Below are positions 33,901-42,158 of a stretch of DNA of 64,000 nucleotides, in pieces; the stretch's first letter is position 1, and each line of letters starts with the position of its first letter. The position numbers and the translations under genes were made by a program. Source of the DNA: Streptomyces sp. CB01373 (GTDB lineage Bacteria; Actinomycetota; Actinomycetes; Streptomycetales; Streptomycetaceae); assembly GCF_002803075.1 (NCBI RefSeq), contig NZ_NNBK01000003.1, forward strand, positions 310,001 to 374,000, read 5' to 3'. The notes under the pieces were generated by a model, which saw nothing but the letters and a program-made list of their open reading frames with translations, had not been told where the DNA came from and did no database searches.

Positions 33901-35299
33901 CCCGGACTGGGTAGAACTGGAGGATCTCGGCTTCGAGGCCGCCCGCGGATACGCGGCCGCCGTCGGCCGGGTCGCGGGAGGCCCCCGTCTGCTCGTGGTC
34001 AAGGGCGCCCCCGAGACGGTGCTGCCGGCCTGCCCCGACCTCCCCGCCCATGCCACCCACACCTCGCACGCGCTGGCCGGCGACGGACTGCGGGTGCTGG
34101 CCGTGGCGCAGCGGCTGCTCGACGACCGCGAGAGCGAGGAGGACGCGCTCGAACGGATGCTTGAGGGGCTGGAGTTCATCGGGCTGCTGGCGCTGTCGGA
34201 CGTGCCGCGCGACACGTCCATGGCGCTCGTGAGCGGGCTGTACGAAGAGGGCGTACGGCCGGTCATGCTCACCGGCGACCACCCGCAGACCGCCCGGGCC
34301 ATCGCCACCGAACTGGGCTGGCCCAAGGACACCACCGTGGTCACCGGGGACGAACTCGCCGCCGCGGACAGGTCGGCCCGCGCCCGGATGCTGCGTGACG
34401 CGGGTGTGGTCGCCCGGGTGGCGCCCGAGCAGAAGCTCCAGGTCGTCGAGGCGCTGCGGGACGCCGGCCGGGTGGTCGGCATGGTCGGTGACGGAGCCAA
34501 CGACGCCGCGGCGATCCGGGCCGCCGACATCGGCGTGGGCATCAACGCCCGCGGCTCGGCGGCGGCGCGCAACGCCGCCGACATCGTCCTGACCGACGAC
34601 GACCTCACGGTCCTGATCGACGCGATCGGCGAGGGCCGCGCCCTGTGGCACAGCGTCGCCGACGCCATCGCCATCCTGATCGGCGGCAACGCGGGCGAGA
34701 TCGGCTTCGGCCTGTTCGGCACGCTGCTGTCGGGCACCGCGCCGCTGTCCACCCGGCAGATGCTCATGGTGAACCTGTTCACGGACCTGTTCCCGGCGAT
34801 GGCCGTGGCGGTGACCCCGAAGGAGGACGCCGAGCAGGCGCGGTCGGCGGCACCGGAGGACGCGGCGGGCTCCGTCCTGGGCGAGGGGCTGATCCGGCAG
34901 ATCCGCCACCGTGCCCTGACCACCTGTCTGGGCGCGGCGACGGCCTGGATGATCGGCCGCTGGACACCCGGCACCGCCCGCCGCTCCAGCACCATGGCCC
35001 TGTGCGGCGTGGTCGGCACCCAGCTCGCCCAGACCCTGCTCGACCGCCGGGGCAGCACGCTGGTCCGGGTGACGTCCGTGGGCTCCGCGCTCGCCCTCGC
35101 CGCCCTGATCCAGACGCCCGGCGTCAGCCGGGCCCTGGGCTGCACCCCGCTCGGCCCGGTGGCCTGGACCGGCGTCGCCGCGGCGATCGCCCTGGCCCTG
35201 ACCGGCCAGCGGCTCCTGCCCCGGCTGGAGGAGACCGTCCTACGGCTGCTGCCGGAGAGCGGTCCCGCGGCCGTACGGGAGCTGATGGCCGGCGGATGA
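30980..35299 (+). CDS. CtpI-like cation-transporting P-type ATPase
   Basis: 1439 residues, about twice a usual bacterial P-type ATPase. The last 750 residues hold the catalytic machinery: actuator TGES (LTGESLPVEK, about 750), membrane motif PEGLPL (about 865), phosphorylation site DKTGTLTEN (about 907), and hinge GDGANDAAAIRAADIGVG (about 1170), then C-terminal helices with NLFTDLFPAMAVAV. PEGLP and the C-terminal membrane block are P2-like rather than heavy-metal CPx-type, and no CxxC metal-binding domains are seen. The N-terminal 620 residues include a second, degenerate half with HAD-like stretches (VPERLRQLEMVGTVVLHSSA). Mycobacterium tuberculosis CtpI has this layout. The transported cation is unknown. 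Confidence 0.88.
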   Translation: MLFGLLTTPSAAARLVTRAAAPAVGAAAGAVAGTARAGVRGADAAVRVARVARNALPGTDRQWRSGTRAHLSLRSLDPQKVLRAGGKGHLARQIAAKLAERPDVLFACWDEGLGRLVIAVTEEESADAVVERAAGLAARHGLVLDGDDPEEITHPGDPAGVRAAAATLAADVVGIGVALTSYALRLPPSPRMVTAAVTLLRENPSFRAGLSARLGRSRMDFLLACANAAAHGTGQSPTSLLLDGALRAGQLADTVARTAAFDARHDELCASGRVSVAADDTPRPPLRVTPAQEYANHASAGSVLGAALTMLVKRNGAEAAEAVLAGSPKAARYGPAIFHAVLGTLLARTGVLVRVPERLRQLEMVGTVVLHSSALRTEDGEADPWAEPVLDAARRARLRVVLVDDPALEDLTGLADQVVDARRPLDDVVYGLRGEEGTVLTVARMRSADDHDILAGLRGSDLSVALVDGDAAVVWGADILALHGLSDVWRVLTAVPAARSTGHRAQTLARSGAALSGLLVAIRESKGGRGRRALLPGLRHAPVDAAAAVALLSGTRAAFAVAAAHAPHPRPRVHWHELDPDEAQERLNHESAGRRTPYQWAAAQARKAVTGVVRSRVLAPVRWTYELGEAVRGELRDPLTPVLVVGSAASAILGSVVDALLVVGALDLNALVGGFQRLRAERALSGLIAEQKRKARVASPDSSAPDGSTVTIDAGKLKPGDVIELKGDEVVPADARLLWEDGLEVDESALTGESLPVEKQIAPTPHAAVADRSCMVFEGTTVVAGEARAVVVDTGDTTEAARAVHLAARTPPSAGVQARLQELTRKALPLTLAGGAVLTGIALLRGTSVREAVSGGVAVAVAAVPEGLPLVATVAQLAAARRLSRHGVLVRTPRTLEALGRMDTICFDKTGTLTENRLRVVRASDADGEVHVVGDEASVRTLRSAARACPRLNGDSDRPVHATDEAVLDAAGPDPDWVELEDLGFEAARGYAAAVGRVAGGPRLLVVKGAPETVLPACPDLPAHATHTSHALAGDGLRVLAVAQRLLDDRESEEDALERMLEGLEFIGLLALSDVPRDTSMALVSGLYEEGVRPVMLTGDHPQTARAIATELGWPKDTTVVTGDELAAADRSARARMLRDAGVVARVAPEQKLQVVEALRDAGRVVGMVGDGANDAAAIRAADIGVGINARGSAAARNAADIVLTDDDLTVLIDAIGEGRALWHSVADAIAILIGGNAGEIGFGLFGTLLSGTAPLSTRQMLMVNLFTDLFPAMAVAVTPKEDAEQARSAAPEDAAGSVLGEGLIRQIRHRALTTCLGAATAWMIGRWTPGTARRSSTMALCGVVGTQLAQTLLDRRGSTLVRVTSVGSALALAALIQTPGVSRALGCTPLGPVAWTGVAAAIALALTGQRLLPRLEETVLRLLPESGPAAVRELMAGG

Positions 35300-35308
35300 G
35301 GGCGGCGG

Positions 35309-35343
35309 CCCCGGTCCCGCCAGGGCGCCTGGCGGGACCGGGG
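35309..35343 (+). terminator. Perfect 16-bp hairpin terminator after P-type ATPase
   Basis: CCCCGGTCCCGCCAGG and CCTGGCGGGACCGGGG pair perfectly around the loop GCG, 10 nt after the stop codon. Confidence 0.85.
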
Positions 35344-35421
35344 CGCCACGTCCGCTCACGCACGCGGGACCGGGGCCATGTCCGCTCACGCACGCGGGAT
35401 GGGTACCGAGCCCGCTCACGG
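35333..35421. repeat. Tandem 30-32-bp repeats after ATPase gene
   Basis: Units starting CGGGACCGGGGC and ending TCCGCTCACGCACG occur at 35333-35364 and 35365-35394, with a diverged third copy at 35395-35421. The first copy begins inside the terminator arm, suggesting the array arose by duplication from it. Confidence 0.7.
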
Positions 35422-35533
35422 ATTCCCGCGGGCACGGGCGCGGGCCGGGTCCGGTGCCACCGTCTTCCCGTATCGCGGGGTCGCGGGTCGCCGTACAGAA
35501 GAACGCGTTACGGCGCGGACGGGCTCCCAGAAC

Positions 35534-36880
35534 CTAGGAGACCGTGGTGCCGGCCGCCGCGCGCAGGGACTCCCAGTCCGGCAGCTTGACCACGCTGCGC
35601 CCGAGGGAGGCGCCGAGTTCCGCCTCGGCCCGCTCGATGGCCTGCCAGCCCGCCCACCCCACGGGCTCGGTGCCCTCGGCACGCAGTACCGGGAAGATGT
35701 CGTCCGGCACCGGCCTGCCCAGGAGTCCTGGCGCGTCCTGGAGCAGCGAGGCGACCGTCTCCTTCGCGCACGGCCGGTTGGTGCCGATGACGCCCGTAGG
35801 GCCCCGCTTGATCCAGCCGGCCACGTACTCGCCCGGCGCGACGGCGCCGTCCCGCAGCACGCGCCCGTTCCGGTGCGGCACCGTGCCGGTGCCCGCGTCG
35901 AACGGCAGCCCGTCCAGCGGCACCCCGCGGTAGCCCACCGACCGCAGCACCAGCTGGGCCGCGATGTCCTCGTACTGCCCGGTCCCGGTGACGCCGCCGT
36001 GTCCGTCCGGCGTCGTGCGCTCCAGCCGCACCGCACCCACGCGGCCGTCGTCGGCGAGCAGTTCCACGGGGCGCAGGAAGAAACGCAGCCGGATCCGGCG
36101 GGTGCCGCCCCTCGGCGGCGTGGCGGCCCAGCCGCGCAGGACCTCGACGTTGCGGCGCTGGGCGGCGGGCAGCGCAGAGGGGTCCGCGCAGGCCGGGTCC
36201 AGGGCCAGCTCCTCCGGGTCGACGACGACGTCGGTGTCCGGCAGGGCGCCCAGCTCGCGCAGCTCCTTGGTCGTGAACCGGGCCTGCGACGGGCCGCGCC
36301 GGCCCACCATGTGGATCTCGGTGACCCGGCTCGCGGCGAGCGCGGTGAGCGCGCCGTCGGGCATGTCGGTGGGGCTCAGCTCGGCCGGGCCGCGCGCCAG
36401 GATGCGCGTGACGTCCACGGCGACATTGCCCACGCCGACGACGACGGCCGACCGCGCGTCCCGCACGAAACCGCTGTCCGCGGAGTCGGGGTGGGCGCTG
36501 TACCAGGAGACGAACTCGGTCGCCGACCAGCTGCCCGGCAGGTCCTCGCCCGGGATGTGCAGACGGCGGTCGGTGGCCGCGCCCACGCAGTACACCACCG
36601 CGTGATACAGCTCGCGCAGCCGTGCGACGGGCAGTCCGCCGGGGCCGCCGACCTGGACGCCGCCGAGGAACCGGACCCGTTCGTGCTCAAGGACCGTGCG
36701 CAGGTTGTTCTGCAGGGACTTGATCTTCTCGTGGTCCGGCGCCACGCCGTAGCGCACGAGCCCGTACGGGCACGGCAGCCGATCGAGGACGTCGACGCAC
36801 ACCGAGGGGTCCTGCTGGACCAGGCCCTGAGCGGTGTAGCACCCGCTCGGCCCCGAGCCGACGACGGCGACACGCAGCAC
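35534..36880 (-). CDS. FprA-type ferredoxin/adrenodoxin-like NADP+ reductase
   Basis: 448 residues, full length for the adrenodoxin-reductase-like flavoproteins. The FAD site is RVAVVGSGPSGCYTAQGL at the N-terminus, followed by LPCPYGLVRYGVAPDHEKIK, a family signature. The NADPH site is AVVVGVGNVAVDVTRILAR (about 145-165), with HMVGRRGPSQARFTTKEL after it and the C-terminal FAD motif EYVAGWIKRGPTGVIGTNR. It passes electrons between NADPH and a ferredoxin, often for cytochromes P450, none of which is nearby. GTG 36880 has AAGGAG 7 nt upstream. It lies 145 bp downstream of the TetR gene on the same strand. Confidence 0.9.
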   Translation of the reverse strand: MLRVAVVGSGPSGCYTAQGLVQQDPSVCVDVLDRLPCPYGLVRYGVAPDHEKIKSLQNNLRTVLEHERVRFLGGVQVGGPGGLPVARLRELYHAVVYCVGAATDRRLHIPGEDLPGSWSATEFVSWYSAHPDSADSGFVRDARSAVVVGVGNVAVDVTRILARGPAELSPTDMPDGALTALAASRVTEIHMVGRRGPSQARFTTKELRELGALPDTDVVVDPEELALDPACADPSALPAAQRRNVEVLRGWAATPPRGGTRRIRLRFFLRPVELLADDGRVGAVRLERTTPDGHGGVTGTGQYEDIAAQLVLRSVGYRGVPLDGLPFDAGTGTVPHRNGRVLRDGAVAPGEYVAGWIKRGPTGVIGTNRPCAKETVASLLQDAPGLLGRPVPDDIFPVLRAEGTEPVGWAGWQAIERAEAELGASLGRSVVKLPDWESLRAAAGTTVS

Positions 36881-37025
36881 GGCGGAACTCCTTACCCCGG
36901 GGGCTCACAGGCGGATCACAGGAGATCGCTGATGGCTCCAGCATGGCACCAAGGGGCCCGCCGGGGGAGGGAGGCGGCGCGGGACCGCCCGCGTGTCGCG
37001 GCCCGGACCGTACGCGGACCGCCGG

Positions 37026-37703
37026 CTACCGCTCCTGCGGGGGTGCCGGGATCCGGCCGGTCGCGAAGAAGCGGGACAGGTCCGTGTCGCAGGACCCGCC
37101 GGGCGGCTGCGCCCCGGGCGGCGTTCCGAGGTTCCAGTCGAGCCCGTAGCGCTCGAACAGCTCGGCCCGCAGTGCCGGTACCGGCATCGGTGCCCCGGGC
37201 ACCAGCGCGGCGTAGACGGCGCCCATCAGCAGCGCGCGCAGCATCGGGTAGTCGGCGTCGACGTCCCGCGAACCGCGCCGGGCCACGGTGTCCCGCAGCA
37301 GCTCGGAGAGGCGCTGCTGCTCGGGGCACTGCACGAAGCCCTCCTCGTGCAGGATCCCCGCCATGTGCTGGCGCATCAGCACCGGCCGGTCCCGGGCCAG
37401 ACCCAGGATCGCGTCGATGGCCCGCGCCAGCCGCTCCCGGCCGTCCTCGCTGTGCGGTTCCCGCTCCAGCGCCTCCTGGAGTGTGCGGTGCATCAGCCGG
37501 TGCACGGCGGACTGCACGAGCTGGCGCTTGCCGGGGAAGTAGTAGGAGACCAGTCCGCGTGCCGACCCCGCGCGGTCGGTGATGGCGCCGAGCGTCGTCG
37601 CGTCGTACCCGTGCTCGCCGACCAGCTCGACCGCCGCCTGGAGGAGCCGCTCCCGGGAACGCCGCCGCAACTCTTCGTTGACCGAGGCGCTTCGCGGGGA
37701 CAT
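37026..37703 (-). CDS. TetR family transcriptional regulator
   Basis: 225 residues. The HTH is SRERLLQAAVELVGEHGYDA then LGAITDRAGSARGLVSYYFP (about residues 15-58), ending with the typical YYFPGK turn; the helical ligand domain follows (RQHMAGILHEEGFVQCPEQQ). ATG 37703 has AGGAG 7 nt upstream. A 21-bp near-perfect palindrome sits 15 bp before the start codon and should be its own operator. The downstream FprA-type reductase is a possible second target. Confidence 0.9.
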   Translation of the reverse strand: MSPRSASVNEELRRRSRERLLQAAVELVGEHGYDATTLGAITDRAGSARGLVSYYFPGKRQLVQSAVHRLMHRTLQEALEREPHSEDGRERLARAIDAILGLARDRPVLMRQHMAGILHEEGFVQCPEQQRLSELLRDTVARRGSRDVDADYPMLRALLMGAVYAALVPGAPMPVPALRAELFERYGLDWNLGTPPGAQPPGGSCDTDLSRFFATGRIPAPPQER

Positions 37704-37717
37704 GCTGTGACTCCTGC

Positions 37718-37738
37718 GTTGACTGGCTGCCAGCCAAC
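37718..37738. promoter_or_regulatory. TetR autoregulatory operator
   Basis: GTTGACTGGC-T-GCCAGCCAAC is a 21-bp palindrome with one mismatch per arm pair, 15 bp upstream of the tetR ATG. On the minus strand TATAGT just before it (about 37739-37744) could be the -10 box, so a bound repressor would block initiation. Confidence 0.65.
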
Positions 37739-37785
37739 TATACTCAACGCGAGCGGACCGGTCCCGGACAGGGGCCCGTCGTGCT

Positions 37786-37838
37786 GCCGTCCGTCTCGGG
37801 CGAAACGGGGGATCGTCCGAGACGGACGGCTTCTTTTG
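37786..37838 (+). terminator. Perfect 14-bp hairpin followed by T-rich tract
   Basis: GCCGTCCGTCTCGG (37786-37799) and CCGAGACGGACGGC (37817-37830) pair perfectly around 17 nt; TTCTTTTG follows on the plus strand. It would also fold in the minus-strand HAD transcript that ends at 37889. The T tract is on the plus side, where no gene precedes it. Confidence 0.6.
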
Positions 37839-37888
37839 TGCCGGGCTCCTCGAGGGGGTGCCGCGGGGGCCGCGGGCGTCGTGGTCGT

Positions 37889-38605
37889 TCAGTGCGTTCG
37901 AGTGGCTCGGTCCGTCGGGCGGAGCCAGTCGAGGACGGGCAGCAGCGCGTCCGGCCGCCGCGCGACCGGCAGGTGGTCCACGAAGTGCACGCCGCAGCCC
38001 AGGGCGGCCGCGCCGCCGTCCGCCTGGCGGTTGTCGCCGACCATGAGCACGTCCTTCGGGTCGGCGTCGAGCGCCGCGCAGGCGAGGGCGAACAGACGCG
38101 GGTCCGGCTTCTGGATGCTGTGCTCGTACGACAGCACATAGGCGTCCACGTACGCGTCGAGGCCGTGGGTGCGGAACACCGGGCGCAGGTCCCAGCCGAT
38201 GTTGCTCACGACGGCCACGCCGATCCCGCGCTCGCGCAACGTGCGCAGCACCTCGGCCGCGTCCGGGTAGGGGGCCCAGGCCGCCGGTGTCATGTGCCGG
38301 TCGTACAGCGCGTCGTGCAACGCGGGGTCGGGCAGCGGCACTTGGCGGGACAGGGCGGTGTAGGCGGCCCGGTGCTCCTCGGCACTGCGGTCCCGGTTCT
38401 CCCACAGCTCGGCCACCTCGTCGGGCACGCGTAGCGGGGAAGCCCCGCCCGGCAGTGCCCCGGCCTCCTCCAGCGCTTGTGCCGCACGGGCCAACTCCTG
38501 CTCCCCAAGGGTGAGTTCCGCCGTGTCGAGGGCGGCTCTCAGCCAGGATTCGCAGGACTCGACGCGGAAGAGGGTCCCGGAGAAGTCGAAGAGCACGGCA
38601 GTCAT
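37889..38605 (-). CDS. HAD family hydrolase
   Basis: 238 residues. Motif I is AVLFDFSGTLFRVES: the nucleophile position is Asp (DFS), while the usual second Asp is Ser-Gly, as in DxSGT-type members. The helical cap follows, then VVSNIGWDLRPVF (motif II region), a Lys in YEHSIQKPDPRLF (motif III) and LMVGDNRQADGGAAA (motif IV). It is predicted to remove phosphate or act as a haloacid dehalogenase-type phosphatase on a small cytoplasmic molecule. ATG 38605 is used; a TTG 18 nt earlier abuts AGGAG, so the start is not certain. Confidence 0.8.
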   Translation of the reverse strand: MTAVLFDFSGTLFRVESCESWLRAALDTAELTLGEQELARAAQALEEAGALPGGASPLRVPDEVAELWENRDRSAEEHRAAYTALSRQVPLPDPALHDALYDRHMTPAAWAPYPDAAEVLRTLRERGIGVAVVSNIGWDLRPVFRTHGLDAYVDAYVLSYEHSIQKPDPRLFALACAALDADPKDVLMVGDNRQADGGAAALGCGVHFVDHLPVARRPDALLPVLDWLRPTDRATRTH

Positions 38606-38663
38606 GGGCCGATCATGGCCCAACTCCTGGTGCCCCGGCCACTGGGCCTTGGAAGGGCTGTTC

Positions 38664-39599
38664 CTAGCCCAGTGCCCTCAAGCCGGGTGTCACCGCCACC
38701 AGGACCGGTATCACCGGCACGAGCGAGGCGACGGCCGTCAGGCGCAGCCGGCGGGCGGCCGGGAGACGGTTCGGGGGAGTGAGGAGGCGGTGCACGCGCT
38801 GAGAGATGTGCGCCTGGCTGGCCGGGCAGGGGCCGAACACGCCGCGGTGCTCGTTGAGTTGCACCAGGGCGAGGGCGGTCGTCAGACGGCCGAAGCGGCG
38901 TGAGGCCATGTCGTCGGCGGCGAGTTCGACCAGGCGGTGCATCTCGTCGCGGAACGCGGCGAACACCGGCACCTGGGGAAAGCCGCCGGCGAGCGCGCCG
39001 GAACAGTGCAGCAGCCAGTCGTGCCGGGCCCGCGCGTGGCCCTGCTCGTGCGCGAGGACAGCGTCCAGCTGCCGTCCGCTGAGCCGGCGCAACGCGGCCG
39101 TGGTGATGACCAGTTGGGGCGACGAGCCGTGCAGCCACCAGGCGTCCGGCCGCTCGCCCTCCAGCACCACGAGCCGGTCGGAGCCGGGTTCCTCGCCGGG
39201 CAACAGCGGTGCGCGCACGAGGAGTTCAGTGCGTCGCAGTCGGCGTCGAGCCCGGGCCCGCACCACCTCGCGCAGCAGCATCGCCGCACTCCACGCCCCG
39301 CCGCACGCGAGCGCCACCGCGGTCGTCGGCGCCCAGGCGGCGGCCGTGCCGAGCGCGTAGGCCTCCACCACGGAACGCGGAGCCGGGGCGAACAGATGGC
39401 CGCGCACCGCCTGCCAGGCGGCGGCCGAGCTGAGCGTCATCGACAGCGCGCAGCACAGCAGGACCGCGGCGACCACGCACTGCCACACCCACAGCGCGAG
39501 CACCGGTTCACGGTCCGGCCAGTCGGCCCGGGCGAGCAGCCGGGGGGCGGCGACGGCGGTCAGGGCACCGAGCAGCAGCAGGACCGCGGGGACCATCAT
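38664..39599 (-). CDS. M56 family (BlaR1-like) membrane metallopeptidase
   Basis: 311 residues. Three N-terminal helices (VPAVLLLLGALTAVAAPRLL, VWQCVVAAVLLCCALSM, AWAPTTAVALACGGAW) precede a cytoplasmic protease domain with the zinc motif VLAHEQGHARARHD (HExxH, about residue 185) and the downstream LVELAADDMASRRFG zinc ligand, and one C-terminal helix. BlaR1 relatives cleave a repressor in response to cell-wall stress, but the penicillin-sensor domain is lacking and no BlaI gene is present here. ATG 39599 or the next ATG starts it. DUF5134 is 135 bp upstream. Confidence 0.85.
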   Translation of the reverse strand: MMVPAVLLLLGALTAVAAPRLLARADWPDREPVLALWVWQCVVAAVLLCCALSMTLSSAAAWQAVRGHLFAPAPRSVVEAYALGTAAAWAPTTAVALACGGAWSAAMLLREVVRARARRRLRRTELLVRAPLLPGEEPGSDRLVVLEGERPDAWWLHGSSPQLVITTAALRRLSGRQLDAVLAHEQGHARARHDWLLHCSGALAGGFPQVPVFAAFRDEMHRLVELAADDMASRRFGRLTTALALVQLNEHRGVFGPCPASQAHISQRVHRLLTPPNRLPAARRLRLTAVASLVPVIPVLVAVTPGLRALG

Positions 39600-39734
39600 G
39601 CGAGCCACTTTATGAGCGGCCGACAGCCCAGGGGCACGGCTCCGCGGCGAAGTGACGCAGGCCACGGCACCGTGGTGCCGGTCTCCAGGAGGCGGCCTGA
39701 GCGGGAATCCCCTCCCCTTCAGGGAGAGGAACAG

Positions 39735-40286
39735 TCAAATGGTCAGCAGCATCGCCACCATCGCTATCCCCATCGACAGCCGGCACGCACGGGCCAGCTC
39801 CGGTCGGTCGCCCCAGGCCGTGCCGCCGGGCGTGCCGCTGACGGTCGCCGCCCCGGCGGGGACCAGCCGGACGCCGGACAGCAGGACGTATCCGGTGAAG
39901 TACAGCAGCAGCGCGCCGGTGAGCGGTGGGACTCCCGCCCCGCCGTGGTGGTGGGAGCCGGGCGAGACGGCCATCACCACGGACATGTAGACCATGGCCA
40001 CCGTGCCCACCAGATGGTGCCGATGGTGCGGGCTCGTCCGGGCCGACCGCAGCGCGCGCAGCGCGGTCACGCCGAAGAGCGCCCCGTAGGCCGACCAGGC
40101 CCACGCCGGTGGCGTGAACACCGCCGCCGGGACGGCCATGGCCGCCATGCCGAATCCCATGAACGCCTCACCGCCCGCGGCACGGCGCTGCTCCTCGACG
40201 CTGCTGCGCATCCGCAGCAGGCAGTACACCCCGGTCGCCGCGCACAGCGCGACCAGCAGCCAGCTGGGCGAAGCCGATCCGTGCAC
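39735..40286 (-). CDS. DUF5134 multi-pass membrane protein
   Basis: 183 residues with five to six predicted membrane helices and clustered histidines between them (SPHHRHHLVG and GSHHHGGAG), a pattern typical of actinobacterial DUF5134 proteins and suggestive of metal binding at the membrane. Function unknown. GTG 40286 has GGGAGG 5 nt upstream. It precedes the M56 peptidase gene on the same strand and is divergent from the FUSC exporter. Confidence 0.8.
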   Translation of the reverse strand: MHGSASPSWLLVALCAATGVYCLLRMRSSVEEQRRAAGGEAFMGFGMAAMAVPAAVFTPPAWAWSAYGALFGVTALRALRSARTSPHHRHHLVGTVAMVYMSVVMAVSPGSHHHGGAGVPPLTGALLLYFTGYVLLSGVRLVPAGAATVSGTPGGTAWGDRPELARACRLSMGIAMVAMLLTI

Positions 40287-40448
40287 CCCCCACCTCCCCG
40301 TTCGACGGATCGCGGCCGCCGCCGGACGGCCGGTCGGTCAAGCGATGCCCGGCGCGCGCGGTGCGCACACGAGCGCAAGGAGGTATACGGGGCGCGTTCG
40401 GGGAGGCACAGCACGTCATGAGCGGCCCGCGGTCATCCGGCAATATGC

Positions 40449-40460
40449 TTTACAAGTAAA
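40449..40460. promoter_or_regulatory. MarR-type palindrome TTTACAAGTAAA upstream of FUSC-marR operon
   Basis: TTTAC-AA-GTAAA lies 21 bp before the FUSC ATG and 9 bp before TAAGGT, a likely -10 box (40469-40474). It is AT-rich against the G/C background and would overlap the -35 region, a good place for repression by the MarR protein of the same operon. Confidence 0.6.
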
Positions 40461-40481
40461 ACACCTGCTAAGGTTGTCGAT

Positions 40482-42158
40482 ATGAGCAGTGTGCCCCCCA
40501 CCCCCCTGAACCGGATCGCCCGGCATCTTCCACTCACCGGCGTGCTGCGGCTCGGCCGCCCCTCGGACATCTGGTTCAAGCCCGCCCTGAGCGCCGTCGT
40601 CTCCGTCGCCCTGCCGACCCTCACCCTGCTCGTCCTCGGCCGGCTCGACCTCGCCATGTACACGATGGCGGGCTCGCTGTGCGCCCTGTACGCGCACAAC
40701 CGCCCCTACGCCGCCCGGGCCCGCGCCCTGGCCTGGGTGGTCGTCGGCATGATCGGCGGCCTCGCCGTCGCCCTGGTCACCGCCTCGCTCACCGCCGACC
40801 CGGTCGTGCTCGTCACCGTCGGCGCCCTGATGGCCGCCGTGCAGAAGGCGCTGTGCGACGCCACCCGCATCGGACCGCCCGGCAACGTCGTCCTCACCTT
40901 CATCAGCTCCGCCTCCCTGTTCGCCCCGCAGACCCTCGGCCAGGTTCCCGCCCACCTGGCGCTGGCCCTCGCCGCGGCGGCCTGGGCCTGGCTGGTCGGC
41001 ATGGCACCCGGACTGCTGCGCCCGCACGGCCCGGAGCGCCGCGCCACCGCGCAGGCGCTGAACGCCGCCGCCGTCCACGCCGCCGCCGGGACCGGCGACG
41101 GCCACGCCCGCAGCCGCGCCGCCGCGGCCGCCGCCGTCCACGCGGCCTGGCGGACGCTGCTGTCCACCGGCGCCCGCACCGCTCCCCGCCGCGCCCTGGA
41201 ACGGCTCGTCGTACGCGCCGAGGTCGCGCTCGCCGCCCCCGCGGACGCGGACCCCGAGCGGCTGCGTGCCTGGGCCCGCCAACTGTGCGGGACCGGTCCT
41301 GTCCCCGAGGCCGGCGAGACCGCGGCGGACACCGACGAACTGCTCGGCGTGGACGCCGAGACCGCCGCCTCGCACCGGCCCTGGTGGACCCTGCTCGGCC
41401 CGCTGACCCCGATCGTGGCGCGTACCGCGCTGGGCTGCGCCCTCGCCGGCTACGCCTCCCTCGCGCTCGGCGTCGGCCGCCCCTACTGGGCTCTGGTCAC
41501 CGCCGCCTCCCTGTACCAGGCCAACATGACCCTGACCTGGAAGCGGGGCATCCAGCGAGTCGTCGGCAACCTCGTCGGCGTCCTCGTCTTCGCCGCCGTC
41601 GCCCCGCTCGCGCACGCGAGCGACCTGGCCCTCGTCCTGCTCTGCATGGCCTTCAACTTCGGCGCCGAGGCGCTGATGGGCCGCAACTACTGGCTCGGCA
41701 GCATCTGCGTGACCCCGCTGGCACTGCTCGTCGTCGAGTTCGCCGGGTACCACGAGCCGGGCGAGCTGATCACCGAGCGGGCCGTGGACACCGTCGTCGG
41801 CGCGCTGGTCGGCTTCGTGGCCGCCGTCGCCGTCACCAACCGCCGGGCCGGCGACCGCATCGAGCACGCCCTGGCCGCCGTCGACCGGGCCAGCGAACGG
41901 GCCGGCCGCCTGCTCGCCGAGGAGCGGCCCGCGCCCGCCGCCCTGGAGTCCGCCCGCCGGAACCTGGCCGCCACGCTGGTCGATCTGCGCGCCACCGCCG
42001 ACGCCGCGTCCGGCGAGTGGTGGCAACGTGCCCTGCCCGAGGAGCGGGTCGTGCTCACCGAGCAGTCCGCACACCGTACGCTCGCCGCGACGATACGACG
42101 CCAGGGCCCGCACGCCCCGGCGAGCACGGGCGAGACGACGGAGGACGTACGGCCATGA
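40482..42158 (+). CDS. FUSC-type exporter, operon with MarR regulator
   Basis: 558 residues. Two membrane blocks (about 35-175 and 310-450) surround a cytoplasmic helical segment. The FUSC signature is in block two, GRPYWALVTAASLYQANMTL followed by WKRGIQRVVGNLVGVLVFAA. It probably exports aromatic acids or a similar toxic metabolite. There is no Shine-Dalgarno sequence; TAAGGT ends 7 nt before the ATG, so the mRNA is probably leaderless. Its last codons overlap the marR start by ATGA. Confidence 0.87.
   Translation: MSSVPPTPLNRIARHLPLTGVLRLGRPSDIWFKPALSAVVSVALPTLTLLVLGRLDLAMYTMAGSLCALYAHNRPYAARARALAWVVVGMIGGLAVALVTASLTADPVVLVTVGALMAAVQKALCDATRIGPPGNVVLTFISSASLFAPQTLGQVPAHLALALAAAAWAWLVGMAPGLLRPHGPERRATAQALNAAAVHAAAGTGDGHARSRAAAAAAVHAAWRTLLSTGARTAPRRALERLVVRAEVALAAPADADPERLRAWARQLCGTGPVPEAGETAADTDELLGVDAETAASHRPWWTLLGPLTPIVARTALGCALAGYASLALGVGRPYWALVTAASLYQANMTLTWKRGIQRVVGNLVGVLVFAAVAPLAHASDLALVLLCMAFNFGAEALMGRNYWLGSICVTPLALLVVEFAGYHEPGELITERAVDTVVGALVGFVAAVAVTNRRAGDRIEHALAAVDRASERAGRLLAEERPAPAALESARRNLAATLVDLRATADAASGEWWQRALPEERVVLTEQSAHRTLAATIRRQGPHAPASTGETTEDVRP

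Noticed and set aside
30589..35349. Long frames antisense or out of frame to the P-type ATPase (for example 857 and 1006 codons)
   Set aside because: Typical G/C-driven shadow frames; only the 1439-codon frame has motifs.
34779..36036. Cluster of antisense frames around the FprA-type reductase
   Set aside because: All are shadows; the 448-codon frame has both nucleotide-binding motifs.
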